This document shows positions 8,279 through 14,242 of a DNA stretch of 14,356 bases, one piece after another. Under the pieces are notes generated by a model. The model saw only the letters and a list, made by a program, of their open reading frames with translations. It made no database searches and had not been told where the DNA came from. The position numbers were made by a program, and so were the translations under genes. Source of the stretch: Kiritimatiellota bacterium. GTDB taxonomy: Bacteria > Verrucomicrobiota > Lentisphaeria > Victivallales > JAADHT01. The stretch is from assembly GCA_013151705.1 (NCBI GenBank), contig JAADHT010000166.1:1979-16334 (forward strand). Direction: 5' to 3'. The first letter of the stretch is position 1. Each line of letters begins with the position of its first letter.

Positions 8279-8450
8279 TCGTATCCCCATGCGGCTGATC
8301 TTTATTCAGACTCGTTGGAACAATACTTCCGATAAAACGTTTTTCAAGTTCCCAACAATCCACAGAGTCCGTGCTGAAGGAAATGCCAATACGAGCGCTC
8401 CGCGCCGGATTGGCGGTGGTGGCGCCGTCGAAAAGACGCGGACGTCAACC

Positions 8451-8478
8451 TTGACCGCGGAAATTATGGATCCATAAC
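8451..8478 (+). promoter_or_regulatory. Candidate sigma70-type promoter for the lipoprotein-transglutaminase unit
   Basis: TTGACC (8451-8456) is five of six to the -35 consensus. A 16-base spacer leads to CATAAC (8473-8478), four of six to the -10 consensus. It points to the plus-strand gene that starts at 8599. The inverted repeat GTCAA-CC-TTGAC (8444-8455) overlaps the -35 element, and a second palindrome overlaps the -10. Confidence 0.4.
8464..8477. promoter_or_regulatory. Perfect 14-bp palindrome, possible operator
   Basis: TTATGGATCCATAA is its own reverse complement. It covers the spacer and -10 element of the candidate plus-strand promoter, the classic position of a repressor operator. 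No regulator gene is recognised in the window, so binding is inference only. Confidence 0.4.
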
Positions 8479-8583
8479 TTGGGAAAGAAAAAAATATCCG
8501 GTATTGAATTAAGAGAAATGAGAGATAGGTTCAACAGCAGTATTGGCTCGGGATTAGGAAGAAAGGCGGGTTTCCGCGGAAAT

Positions 8584-8590
8584 AAAGGAG
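8584..8590 (+). promoter_or_regulatory. Ribosome binding site fixing a TTG start for the lipoprotein
   Basis: AAAGGAG lies eight bases before TTG at 8599. The resulting protein begins with a proper lipoprotein signal sequence. This argues against the longer in-frame opening that begins at 8479. Confidence 0.65.
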
Positions 8591-8598
8591 TAACGACA

Positions 8599-8841
8599 TT
8601 GAGGAACGAACTAAAAGCGCTGGCGGCAGTGGGGGCGATCGCCATGCTGGGATTTGGATGCGGTAAGGCTGAAAATAAACCAGCCGCTCCTGTCGCAAAG
8701 CAGCTTCAAACGCAAGTTGAGGAAGAGGCGGCGGCCACCGACAAGCCCCCGAAAGCTGATGCGGAAGCTGTCAAGAAAACAACGAAGAAAGCGCTTGACA
8801 ATCCCACGCCTCAAGTGTCGAAAAGCGGAATCGACCACTAA
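8599..8841 (+). CDS. Small putative lipoprotein, Ala/Lys-rich
   Basis: Function not recognised. From the TTG start at 8599 the protein has 80 residues. It begins MRNELKALAAVGAIAMLGFGC, a lysine/arginine-containing n-region plus a hydrophobic stretch ending in Cys21. That is a plausible though imperfect lipobox (Gly at -1, Phe at -2). The mature part is about 60 residues, low in complexity and rich in Ala, Lys, Glu and Pro, with no visible fold. AAAGGAG precedes the start by eight bases. The reading frame is also open upstream to 8479, but the 40 extra residues have no Shine-Dalgarno sequence and would bury the signal peptide. The stop overlaps the next gene's ATG in TAATG, so the two are probably translationally coupled and may act together at the cell envelope. 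Confidence 0.65.
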   Translation: MRNELKALAAVGAIAMLGFGCGKAENKPAAPVAKQLQTQVEEEAAATDKPPKADAEAVKKTTKKALDNPTPQVSKSGIDH

Positions 8842-10181
8842 TGCTTCACGGATATTCACAAATCATAGCGACCGCGATGGTCGCTATGTTTTTATTAATT
8901 GACGGCAATGCCCGCAAAAAAAAGATCGGTAAGCCCGAGTCGACGCCCAATATTGTAACCGCCGATATTCAGGCTGGTATTGAAGCCCACATAGCGCGAA
9001 AGGCCAAAGAAGGCGACGGTTATTTCCGACTCGACATCGATGGCGCAACGCGTATGTTGCGGCTTGTTAAAATTCATACAGAGTACTTGGCGTCTATTGC
9101 TTACCATGAAACTGCCTGCGTGGATTTAGTGGATACCAATGGCGATGTCTTTGATGTCGACTTTTTTATGCATGGCAATCCTGGTAGTATGGTGGTGAGC
9201 AAGACCAAGCCGCACAAATTCAATGGCAAGCCATACTTTTTCTGGAAGCAGAATGACGATGAGACTTGGGGCAGAGTCAAATTAAGCCAAGCATCCGGCA
9301 AACTTATGGGAATCATAGTTCCCAAAGATTCTTTTGAATTCCGATATCAACTGACCTTACCTGAGATTTCAGGCAAAGCTCAACTCTGGATTCCATTGCC
9401 TCGCACAGACAGATTCCAAAAAATCAAAATAACAAAAGTAATCGAGCCGAAACCACATCGCATACTTGCCGACGGCAAATACGGCAACCAGGTTGTGTAC
9501 TGGGAATTAGACTCTTCCGCTGGCGGCCGGAATGTGGATTTACGCTATGCTGTGGACAGGATTGAAGTCTCCGCCTACAAAGACAAGACAAGCAATCCGA
9601 AGGATTTCCTTTCTCCAAATCTATTGATACCAAGAAACAGCCGATTTAAAGACATTGCGACAGAAACCACTAGAAACGACCATACTGATTATCAGCGGGC
9701 CAAATCGCTCTACAAGCGCGTGATAAAGGATATCCGCTATGCAAAAGCCGGAAAAGGCTGGGGGCAAGGCAACGCCGAATATGCATGTGACGCTCGACAT
9801 GGCAACTGCACCGACTTTCATTCATATTTCATTGCTCTCGCGCGATCCATCAATATCCCGGCTCGCTTTGCCATCGGAGCGGCCATTCCATCCAATCGTA
9901 ATGATGGCGGTGTTGACGGCTACCACTGCTGGGCTGAATTCTTCGCCGATGGAAAATGGTGGCCGGTAGACATCAGTGAAGCTGATAAATATTCACGCCT
10001 TGAAGAATACTACTTTGGGCACTTCCCGGCGAATCGCATCGAATTAAGCCGCGGTAGAGACATCGAGCTCGATCCCGGGCCAAAGTCTGGGTCCATCAAC
10101 TTTCTGGCATATCCCATATTGGAAGTGAATGGTCGACAGGTCAAAGTTCCCGTCATCTTCTCATTCAAACGCAATAAATGA
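8841..10181 (+). CDS. Transglutaminase-like domain protein
   Basis: The 446 residues carry a transglutaminase-like (papain-fold) core in the C-terminal half. The apparent catalytic triad is Cys323 in HGNCTDFHSYFIALARS, His362 in YHCWAEFFADGKWW and Asp377 in PVDISEAD. Proteins of this superfamily cleave or rearrange amide bonds; the substrate here is unknown. The N-terminus has a short hydrophobic stretch (IIATAMVAMFLLI, about 8-20) followed by RKKK, which could be a poor signal peptide or an anchor. Residues about 60-145 and 165-245 look like two beta-rich modules, the second containing LTLPEISGKAQLWIPLPRTDRFQKI. That pattern often precedes transglutaminase cores in bacterial envelope proteins. 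Its ATG shares one base with the upstream lipoprotein stop. Base composition is lower in GC than in neighbouring genes (22 and 28 G+C of 60 in two sampled lines, against 33 in trpB and 37 in the kinase-like gene), suggesting acquisition. Confidence 0.85.
   Translation: MLHGYSQIIATAMVAMFLLIDGNARKKKIGKPESTPNIVTADIQAGIEAHIARKAKEGDGYFRLDIDGATRMLRLVKIHTEYLASIAYHETACVDLVDTNGDVFDVDFFMHGNPGSMVVSKTKPHKFNGKPYFFWKQNDDETWGRVKLSQASGKLMGIIVPKDSFEFRYQLTLPEISGKAQLWIPLPRTDRFQKIKITKVIEPKPHRILADGKYGNQVVYWELDSSAGGRNVDLRYAVDRIEVSAYKDKTSNPKDFLSPNLLIPRNSRFKDIATETTRNDHTDYQRAKSLYKRVIKDIRYAKAGKGWGQGNAEYACDARHGNCTDFHSYFIALARSINIPARFAIGAAIPSNRNDGGVDGYHCWAEFFADGKWWPVDISEADKYSRLEEYYFGHFPANRIELSRGRDIELDPGPKSGSINFLAYPILEVNGRQVKVPVIFSFKRNK
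8864..8896 (+). terminator. Intrinsic-terminator-like hairpin inside the transglutaminase leader codons
   Basis: Perfect ten-base arms, CATAGCGACC (8864-8873) and GGTCGCTATG (8879-8888), flank a five-base loop and are followed directly by TTTTTATT. It begins 22 bases after the lipoprotein stop codon. On shape it is a good rho-independent terminator on the plus strand, yet it lies within codons 8-19 of the transglutaminase-like gene and encodes part of its hydrophobic N-terminus. Attenuation is a possible role. Confidence 0.6.
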
Positions 10182-10332
10182 ATTCAATGAAAACAAAATA
10201 AAAAACATTCAATTTTCTAATTTGCGGATTACATGGCGGAGTAACAGTCGTAGGTTGTCGGAGCGCGAAAGAAGCTTACTCGAAAATTGAATTCGAATCT
10301 CGAAATACGCCTTGCGCAACGAAACCCGTTGC
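10182..10332. other. Intergenic stretch, no feature recognised
   Basis: This AT-rich start (about 10182-10225) after the transglutaminase-like gene contains no convincing hairpin with a T-run. No gene or RNA was recognised up to the cbiB remnant. The short reading frames here lack family features. Confidence 0.5.
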
Positions 10333-10368
10333 TCATGGAAGGGGCGCTCGGGATCTCGCCGCGTTGGA

Positions 10369-10384
10369 GGCGAGGACGCTCCGC
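10369..10384 (+). repeat. REP-like 16-base repeat, copy 1
   Basis: GGCGAGGACGCTCCGC occurs exactly here and at 11904-11919, in the same orientation, once in each intergenic region flanking trpB. This copy keeps only the inner part of the hairpin seen in copy 2. It adjoins the end of the cbiB-like frame. Confidence 0.45.
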
Positions 10385-10394
10385 GATATCGCGG
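10381..10394. repeat. Perfect 14-bp palindrome at the end of the cbiB remnant
   Basis: CCGCGATATCGCGG is fully self-complementary and overlaps the REP-like copy 1. It could form a cruciform or hairpin between the convergent transglutaminase-like and trpB genes. It is not followed by a T-run, so a terminator role is not supported. Confidence 0.4.
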
Positions 10395-10585
10395 TTTGCG
10401 CCGAGGTTAAAAGGATGATGATGGATGTGATCCGTATCTCCTTTTCGGTGGCGCTGGATGGGAGGGTGTCGTCGCCTATCCAATCCGTTTTGCCGGGAAC
10501 GCCTTCGTACCATGCCGGGCCGCCCAATTCGCGCCCCCAAGCACCGGCGACCGCCGCCTCGCTCCATCCGGAATTCGGGGCTCGC

Positions 10586-11812
10586 TCACCTTTTCGAACA
10601 GAGTCCAGTTCGCCCCAGCGCCAGAACTTGATCGAGATCCTTGTCTCCCCGTCCGCTCAGGTTCACGATGACTATTTCGTTTCCGTCCATCTCCGCAGCG
10701 TGTTTAATCATCCAAGCTACGGCGTGGCTGCTTTCGAGTGCCGGCAGAATACCCTCCAGCCGATTCAGGAGAGAGTACGCCTCCAAAGCCTCGTCGTCCG
10801 ACACTCTGTCGTATTCGGCTCTGCCGATCTCGCGGAGCAACGCATGCTCAGGACCGACAGCCGCGTAGTCCAAGCCGGCGGAAACGGAATGCGTCAAGGC
10901 TATTTGTCCGGAATCGTCTTGAAGAACGTATGTGCGCGTTCCTTGCAGAACCCCGGGACGTCCACCGTCGAATCTGGCGGCATGCTCGCCCAAGGCGTTT
11001 CCGCGGCCACCCGCCTCCACTCCCATCATACGCACGGAAGCGTCATTCAGAAATGGATGGAACAACCCTATGGAATTGCTGCCTCCACCCACGCAGGCCA
11101 CCAGCAGATCGGGAAGCCGTCCCTCTTCCGCGAGAATCGCGTACCTGGCCTCGCGGCCGATAACGGATTGAAAATCGCGGACGATCATCGGGAACGGATG
11201 AGGGCCGAGAGCGGAACCGAGAACGTAATGCGTGGTAGAGCTATTCGCCACCCAGTCGCGGATAGCCTCGCTCACGGCTTCTTTGAGGGTGCGTTGTCCG
11301 GCGGTGACCGGACGCACCTCGGTGCCGAGCATCTCCATGCGCTTGACGTTCACCGCCTGACGCGCCATGTCCACCTCCCCCATGTAGACGACGCATTCCA
11401 GTCCGAATCTGGCCGCCGCCGTAGCCGTGGCCACGCCATGCTGCCCGGCTCCCGTTTCGGCGATGATCCGTTTTTTACCCATTCTTTCGGCCAGAAGCAT
11501 TTGCCCGAGGGCGTTGTTTATTTTATGGGCGCCGGTATGGCATAGGTCCTCGCGCTTCAAATATATTTTCGGTCCATCGAGATGTTTCGTCAGACGCTCC
11601 GCGAAATAGAGCGGCGTGGGACGCCCGACGAAATTCGCCAAAAGCGAGTCGTACCGCTTTGTGAAAGCCGGATCGGCAACGGCGGCGGCGTAGACGCGTT
11701 CAAGCTCCGACAACACCGGGATCAAAGTCTCGGGGACGAATTTGCCTCCGTAGGGGCCAAAATGCCCCCCGGCATCGGGAGATGGCGTGTTTTTTGTCTC
11801 AAATGTGTTCAT
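10586..11812 (-). CDS. trpB: Tryptophan synthase beta chain TrpB
   Basis: PLP-dependent subunit that condenses indole with L-serine to give tryptophan; it normally pairs with TrpA in the cytoplasm. The 408 residues match the canonical TrpB1 type: GHFGPYGGKFVPETL (about 16-30), the PLP lysine Lys97 in HTGAHKINN, the catalytic Glu119 in ETGAGQHGVATATAAA, the phosphate-binding GGGSNS (about 242-247), and the C-terminal NLSGRGDKDLDQV. All key residues are present and the length is normal (about 390-410). The start ATG follows only a weak GGATG. No trpA or other trp gene is in the window, so it stands alone. The last nine or so residues (GRTGLCSKR) go beyond the usual family end and overlap, in another frame, the cbiB-like remnant, suggesting that the original 3' end was rearranged. 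Confidence 0.97.
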   Translation of the reverse strand: MNTFETKNTPSPDAGGHFGPYGGKFVPETLIPVLSELERVYAAAVADPAFTKRYDSLLANFVGRPTPLYFAERLTKHLDGPKIYLKREDLCHTGAHKINNALGQMLLAERMGKKRIIAETGAGQHGVATATAAARFGLECVVYMGEVDMARQAVNVKRMEMLGTEVRPVTAGQRTLKEAVSEAIRDWVANSSTTHYVLGSALGPHPFPMIVRDFQSVIGREARYAILAEEGRLPDLLVACVGGGSNSIGLFHPFLNDASVRMMGVEAGGRGNALGEHAARFDGGRPGVLQGTRTYVLQDDSGQIALTHSVSAGLDYAAVGPEHALLREIGRAEYDRVSDDEALEAYSLLNRLEGILPALESSHAVAWMIKHAAEMDGNEIVIVNLSGRGDKDLDQVLALGRTGLCSKR

Positions 11813-11898
11813 TTAAACATCCATTACTATTCATCGTTCATCGTCAAAACGCTATGAACTCCAAGTTCTCACGCTTTGTGATTCGCTATGCGGAAGAT

Positions 11899-11921
11899 GG
11901 GCGGGCGAGGACGCTCCGCCC
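11899..11921. repeat. REP-like GC-rich hairpin, copy 2, between the kinase-like gene and trpB
   Basis: Arms GGGCGGGCG (11899-11907) and CGC-T-CCGCCC (11912-11921) pair over nine bases with one bulged T and an AGGA loop. It contains the 16-base sequence shared with 10369-10384. It sits 25 bases after the stop of the minus-strand kinase-like gene, so it could also terminate or stabilise that transcript, although no T-run follows. Confidence 0.5.
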
Positions 11922-11946
11922 TACTAATCCCCGACTCACCGTTTCT

Positions 11947-13635
11947 CTATTTCTTCTTCTTCGGCGGTTTGGTGTGCACCAACCAGTTGCTTCCGGAAAA
12001 GCTTTTGACATCGCCATTGACGTAAAGAACGTTGCCGAAATTCTCATGGTTTTCCGGTTTGCTCCAAGCGATGGGGGTATGCGGATCCGAGTATTCGGAA
12101 GACAGCCCGCCGACGTAGACGTAATCGCACGCCTCTTCGGTGATGGGAGCGTTTGGGGCGGCGGCGACATGTCCTGTGGAGGGACACGCGAATATCTGCG
12201 GAATCTCGATGATCCCGTTTTTCCGCAAGTCATCGAGTCCGGCGGCGCCGCTTTTCTCCGGGAACTTCGTTTTAAACACGTTGGCGTACATCAAAAGAGC
12301 CGTGCCTATCTGTTTGAGGTTGTTCGCGCAGGCTTTTCTGTTCCTCTCCTCTCTAGCGGAATCGGCGATCGTCTTTTTCTTTTCAACGACTGATGCCTTT
12401 TCCGCGGTTTCAACGACTGGAGCTGGTGTCTTTTTCGGGATGGCGGTTTGTTTACCATTAGCGTCAGGAGCCAGCTCTTTTTGAACGTCCACAGGTTCCG
12501 TCTTGTTTTCAGCCGCCGCCGGCTTGATGGACGGTTTGCTTTCAAACAAAGAGGCTTTCCGCGCGCCCACTTGAGCGCATCGTCCGGATTGATTCCGCGA
12601 ATAAACGAAAAAGGCTATTCCAAACGCCGCCATGAGGACAACGACGGCCAGCGCCATCAGTGGCGTCTTCGACTTCGCCGTTTTGGCGGCGGCGGGTCCG
12701 GCTTGTTTTTCGGCGGATGCCGCCGGCATGGATATGGCCTGCATTTTATAGCGGCTGGTGCTCATGTCATCGCCGGATTTCACAGTTCCACCAGCGGCTG
12801 GATGTATAATCGAGTCCAAAGCGGCGATGGCCTCGCTCCATGAGCCATATCTGTCCGCGGGTTGTTTGGCGAGCATGTTGTCCAACACGCTCGAACAGGC
12901 CTCGGTCACATCCGGATTGACCGATTTTATCGGCGGATGCGCTTCGGCGACCTGCGCCCGAAGAATCTCCATTTTGGCTTTTCCCTGAAAAAGTGGAGCT
13001 CCGGCGAGAAGCTGGTAGAAGACCAATCCGACGCAATACATGTCCGAATGGAAATCGACGGAATCGCCTCGGGCCTGTTCCGGACTCATATACAAGGGAT
13101 CGCCCACGGTGAACCCGTCAACAGTCAATTTTCTGTCGGATGTCAATGATTTCGCCAAATCGAAATCGGTCAATTTCGGAATATTGCCTTTGGAGACGAA
13201 AATGGTGTCCGGACAAATGTTTCTGTGAATAAGTTTGAGCTCTCTCCAAGCGTAGTCGAGAGCGGAGCAGAGGGATTGCACCAAGCGCGCGCTCTCCAAT
13301 TCGTCCAAACGTCCGCGGTGTTCCAAATACTCGTTCAGAAAGAAGCCCTTTTCATGGCGCGAGACGAGATATTTGACTCCATTGTCGTCTCCGGCGTCCA
13401 ACAAAGGAAGGATGTTGGAATGTTTGAGTTTTTTCGCGAGTTCCGCGCTCTGCAGGAATCGAGCGACCATTTCCGGATCGTTTGACGACGCGGCCGGAAT
13501 GACGCGTATCACAACGTCGTCTCCAGTTTCGACGTCCCGACCCGAATAGACGGCGGTCCCGAGAACGCTTTTGCCTTTCTCGTCTAGAATCTCGTATTTA
13601 TCTTTTATCTTGGTTCCCTTCGCAAAATCAGACAT
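11947..13635 (-). CDS. Membrane pseudokinase fused to an H-X9-DG pseudopilin-type domain
   Basis: The 562 residues begin with a Hanks-type kinase fold (about 8-275). The substitutions suggest no phosphotransfer: glycine loop G21-x-S23-x-x-G26, VAIK lysine replaced by Arg44 (VVIRVI), HRD replaced by HRN (137-139) with C141 for Lys and T144 for Asn (HRNICPDTIF), and DFG replaced by DFD (157-159). Structural marks remain: Glu65 in the alpha-C region, GDPLYMSPEQ (178-187) and Asp198. A Pro/Ala/Lys linker, one transmembrane helix (about 325-346) and a long Lys/Pro-rich extracytoplasmic stretch follow. The C-terminal domain (about 429-552) has RKACANNLKQIGTALLMYA, a FACPST segment and HENFGNVLYVNG, the globular part of H-X9-DG prepilin-associated proteins with Asn for Asp. 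The N-terminal prepilin helix is absent. AGGGAG stands about six bases before ATG 13635. The C-terminus is PPKKKK. A regulatory or scaffold role is inferred. Confidence 0.88.
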   Translation of the reverse strand: MSDFAKGTKIKDKYEILDEKGKSVLGTAVYSGRDVETGDDVVIRVIPAASSNDPEMVARFLQSAELAKKLKHSNILPLLDAGDDNGVKYLVSRHEKGFFLNEYLEHRGRLDELESARLVQSLCSALDYAWRELKLIHRNICPDTIFVSKGNIPKLTDFDLAKSLTSDRKLTVDGFTVGDPLYMSPEQARGDSVDFHSDMYCVGLVFYQLLAGAPLFQGKAKMEILRAQVAEAHPPIKSVNPDVTEACSSVLDNMLAKQPADRYGSWSEAIAALDSIIHPAAGGTVKSGDDMSTSRYKMQAISMPAASAEKQAGPAAAKTAKSKTPLMALAVVVLMAAFGIAFFVYSRNQSGRCAQVGARKASLFESKPSIKPAAAENKTEPVDVQKELAPDANGKQTAIPKKTPAPVVETAEKASVVEKKKTIADSAREERNRKACANNLKQIGTALLMYANVFKTKFPEKSGAAGLDDLRKNGIIEIPQIFACPSTGHVAAAPNAPITEEACDYVYVGGLSSEYSDPHTPIAWSKPENHENFGNVLYVNGDVKSFSGSNWLVHTKPPKKKK

Positions 13636-13825
13636 AGTCTTCTCCCTGTATGAAAACAGTCAAAGCGTCAACTTTTCTCTCTTCCATCCGAAAAACGTAT
13701 CAGCTACCGCATTCAGTAACATAGCGGGAATTCCGGAAAAATAAACGAATGAAACGATATTTGACATCGATAAGACGGTTTAACAGGGAAGGGCTCTATG
13801 GTTGCGAGACCTCTTTGAGCAGCGT

Positions 13826-14242
13826 CTATTCACCGCGGCCGCCCGTGCGGATGGCTTTTCTCGTGGCGTGATACAGACCGTTCTTGAATTTTATCAGTTT
13901 GTCGTCGTCAAGCACGACATCAGCGGATGAGACGGCTTTTTCAAAGATTTTCTTCAACTCATCGTTTCCGCGGAGTTCGCGTCCGGACACGCCTTTGGAG
14001 ATCAACTCCATGATTCGCGAACGAATTTCATTTTTGTATCTCAAGACTATTTTCGCCAAAACCCCGGCTTGCTCATTGGTCAAATCCAGTCTGTTTTTCA
14101 ATTTGCCGGCCATTATACTCAATTTCTTGTCTTGCCAAGCGTTTCGCGTCTCTTTCGGTTGTTCAGAGTCCGCTGCCGTTTTCTCGTCCGGCTCAGGCGG
14201 TTCCCCTTTCGCCTGGTCTTCTCCATTCCCCGAAACGGACAT
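13826..14242 (-). CDS. Hypothetical charged protein with an LTxxQ-like segment; possibly N-terminally truncated
   Basis: Family not recognised. The 138 residues consist of a disordered acidic/Pro-rich N-terminal third (about 1-40), then a predicted all-helical part. The latter includes RLDLTNEQAGVLAKIVLRYKNEIRSRIMELISKG (about 51-84), where LTNEQ recalls the LTxxQ motif of Spy/CpxP-like helical proteins. That resemblance is weak. There is no signal peptide or membrane segment. The ATG at 14242 lacks a Shine-Dalgarno sequence. The frame stays open upstream to a TAG at 14338-14336 and continues the same low-complexity style, but contains no ATG, GTG or TTG. The gene may therefore be the tail of a longer protein that was interrupted, or start in an unusual way. 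It lies upstream of the pseudokinase gene in the same direction, 190 bases away, so a shared transcript is possible. Confidence 0.55.
   Translation of the reverse strand: MSVSGNGEDQAKGEPPEPDEKTAADSEQPKETRNAWQDKKLSIMAGKLKNRLDLTNEQAGVLAKIVLRYKNEIRSRIMELISKGVSGRELRGNDELKKIFEKAVSSADVVLDDDKLIKFKNGLYHATRKAIRTGGRGE

Larger units (their letters stand above)
10333..10626 (-). pseudogene. cbiB: C-terminal remnant of CbiB/CobD adenosylcobinamide-phosphate synthase
   Basis: The minus-strand frame offset from trpB is open from 10656 down to the stop at 10335-10333. From about 10626 it reads FWRWGELDSVRKGE, then APNSGWSEAAVAGAWGRELGGPAWYEG, then TDWIGDD ... EIRITSIIILLTSA. This closely follows the conserved C-terminal part of CbiB/CobD ('SPNSGWPEAAMAGALGxxLGGPxxYxG ... 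PxIGD ... I..a..L...t'). CbiB makes the aminopropanol-linked corrinoid in cobalamin synthesis and is a membrane protein of about 300 residues. Only some 80 residues with similarity remain here. There is no start codon before them with a ribosome site, and no N-terminal two-thirds anywhere in the window. The first part overlaps the last codons of trpB in a different frame. After about 10387 the similarity stops at a palindrome and a REP-like sequence. The family call comes from motif memory, not a search. Confidence 0.65.

Noticed and set aside
8479..8598. N-terminal extension of the small lipoprotein
   Set aside because: No ribosome site, and it would bury the signal sequence; AAAGGAG before TTG at 8599 gives a better start.
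10229..10567. 112-codon minus-strand frame beyond trpB
   Set aside because: Arg/His-rich translation without family features; the neighbouring frame carries the cbiB-like motifs instead.
10364..11545. 393-codon plus-strand open frame
   Set aside because: Antisense to trpB over nearly its whole length with no family features; trpB is unambiguous on the other strand.
11947..13635. Active Ser/Thr protein kinase
   Set aside because: The VAIK lysine, HRD aspartate, catalytic-loop Asn and DFG glycine are all substituted, so catalysis is unlikely.
13650..13680. TTGACG near the kinase-like gene as a -35 element
   Set aside because: No -10-like hexamer at 16-18 bases; the nearest candidates have spacers of 14-15 and poor matches.
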